Origin: Bacillota bacterium
Lineage (GTDB): Bacteria; Bacillota; Clostridia; Oscillospirales; CAG-382
Reading direction: 5' to 3'
DNA: 40,373 nt
Assembly: GCA_029550965.1 (NCBI GenBank)
Contig: JAKPGJ010000046.1
Coordinates: 1 to 40,373 of the forward strand
The notes beneath the pieces were generated by a model. The model was given only the letters and a program-made list of their open reading frames with translations, was not told where the DNA came from and searched no databases. Made by a program: the position numbers and the translations under genes. Positions 40,031 through 40,373 of this stretch are shown piece after piece. Every line of letters begins with the position of its first letter. Within the stretch, counting starts at the first letter, position 1.

Positions 40031-40372
40031 AGGTTTCGACGGGGATTTTGACCCGATATAAGCGAGCAGAAGAGCGTGACTTCTTTAAAAAACGCAGTTT
40101 AAAAAATAAACGCTAACGATAATTTAGCTTACGCTGCCTAAATAAAGGCGGCCGTCGGGCTGAGAGGGACTACGGGCTCAGCTTCGGCGTGACCTAAGTA
40201 GTGAACGTGCGCGGGCGTAAGCTTTGCCGCCTGCCATGAACTTATGAAGCTACCAAGCATATCAGCCTGCTCTTCGGCGGATACGCGCGGGAATGTAAAT
40301 GAAGAGCTACGCTCGTAGAAAGTATCGGCGAGGAATTTTCGGACACGGGTTCGACTCCCGTCGCCTCCACCA
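40021..40372 (+). ncRNA. ssrA: Transfer-messenger RNA (tmRNA)
   Basis: 352 bases. The 5' end GGGGGCGTAAAGGTTTCGAC and 3' end TCGACTCCCGTCGCCTCCACCA are standard; acceptor GGGGGCG pairs with CGCCTCC, with encoded CCA at 40370-40372. The tag frame starts at GCT 40112 and encodes ANDNLAYAA with TAA at 40139-40141. With the Ala carried by the RNA itself, the appended peptide is AANDNLAYAA, ending in the AA that proteases such as ClpXP recognise. Regions between 40142 and 40330 hold the pseudoknots. It rescues stalled ribosomes together with SmpB. Confidence 0.97.
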
Positions 40373-40373
40373 T

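Overview
This window reads as one chromosome segment of an uncultured gut-type Clostridia (Firmicutes/Bacillota, most likely Oscillospirales or Ruminococcaceae-like). The basis is: strong purine-rich ribosome binding sites, ATG/TTG/GTG starts, textbook sigma-A promoters (TTGACA-17-TATAAT), many stem-loop plus T-run terminators, a tmRNA whose tag reads ANDNLAYAA, a dockerin-bearing deacetylase, DUF4855 proteins and MarR/MacB/heterodimeric ABC operons. The taxon is an inference; no ribosomal RNA is present.

Layout. 1-260: the end of an integrated element, marked by the displaced 3' part of a tRNA-Leu(CAA) gene. 460-5406: an AraC-GNAT fusion regulator, a GtrA-like membrane protein, a cytosolic discoidin + DUF4855 protein, small hypothetical genes, a decayed zinc-ribbon membrane gene and a small GNAT enzyme. 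5739-7647: tRNA-Val(GAC) and the sodium/proline symporter PutP. 7720-11700: a marR / zinc-ribbon membrane protein / MacB-like ABC transporter operon with an operator over its own -10. 11782-15722 (minus): marR plus two half-transporters forming a probable heterodimeric ABC exporter, controlled by an 18-bp palindrome. 15789-16697: divergent transcript with a 7-bp minisatellite, a Cys-rich mini-protein and an azoreductase-like flavoprotein. 16755-18044 (minus): ECF sigma factor fused in frame to its zinc-finger anti-sigma factor. 18218-20825 (minus): oxidoreductase, NagA and a tautomerase. 20948-21106 (minus): an orphan 52-residue ORF. 21325-24011: asnS and an aspartate-aminotransferase-like gene. 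24249-30436: a four-gene surface/carbohydrate operon (solute-binding lipoprotein, anchored discoidin-DUF4855 protein, lipoprotein with CBM9-like domain, xylose-isomerase-like TIM barrel). 30544-33916: a membrane-anchored unknown, cysE, a penicillin-binding D,D-carboxypeptidase and a sortase-like-architecture (but TM-anchored) discoidin protein. 34077-35159: tRNA-Arg(ACG) and a frame-shifted MerR/TipAS regulator. 35209-36991 (minus): CBM9-like protein and dockerin polysaccharide deacetylase. 37133-40372: xerC-like recombinase, acyl-ACP thioesterase, smpB, a zinc-dependent-phospholipase-C-like gene and ssrA (tmRNA).

How the genes fit together. The recurring theme is surface glycan recognition: three discoidin (F5/8C) proteins, two CBM9-like proteins, two DUF4855 proteins, a dockerin deacetylase, a solute-binding lipoprotein without a permease, NagA and Gfo/Idh/MocA enzymes. 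DUF4855 appears both in an exported, membrane-anchored form and in a leaderless form. This is the best candidate for an undescribed system here.

A second theme needs caution: at seven loci (zinc-ribbon gene, putP 3' end, Cys-rich protein/azoreductase, sigma/anti-sigma, nagA 3' end, tautomerase, merR) one added base restores the expected frame or stop. All seven are in the same direction (one base missing), several in A/T runs, which suggests sequencing/assembly deletions rather than seven biological events. Apparent fusions and read-throughs in this window should be read with that in mind.
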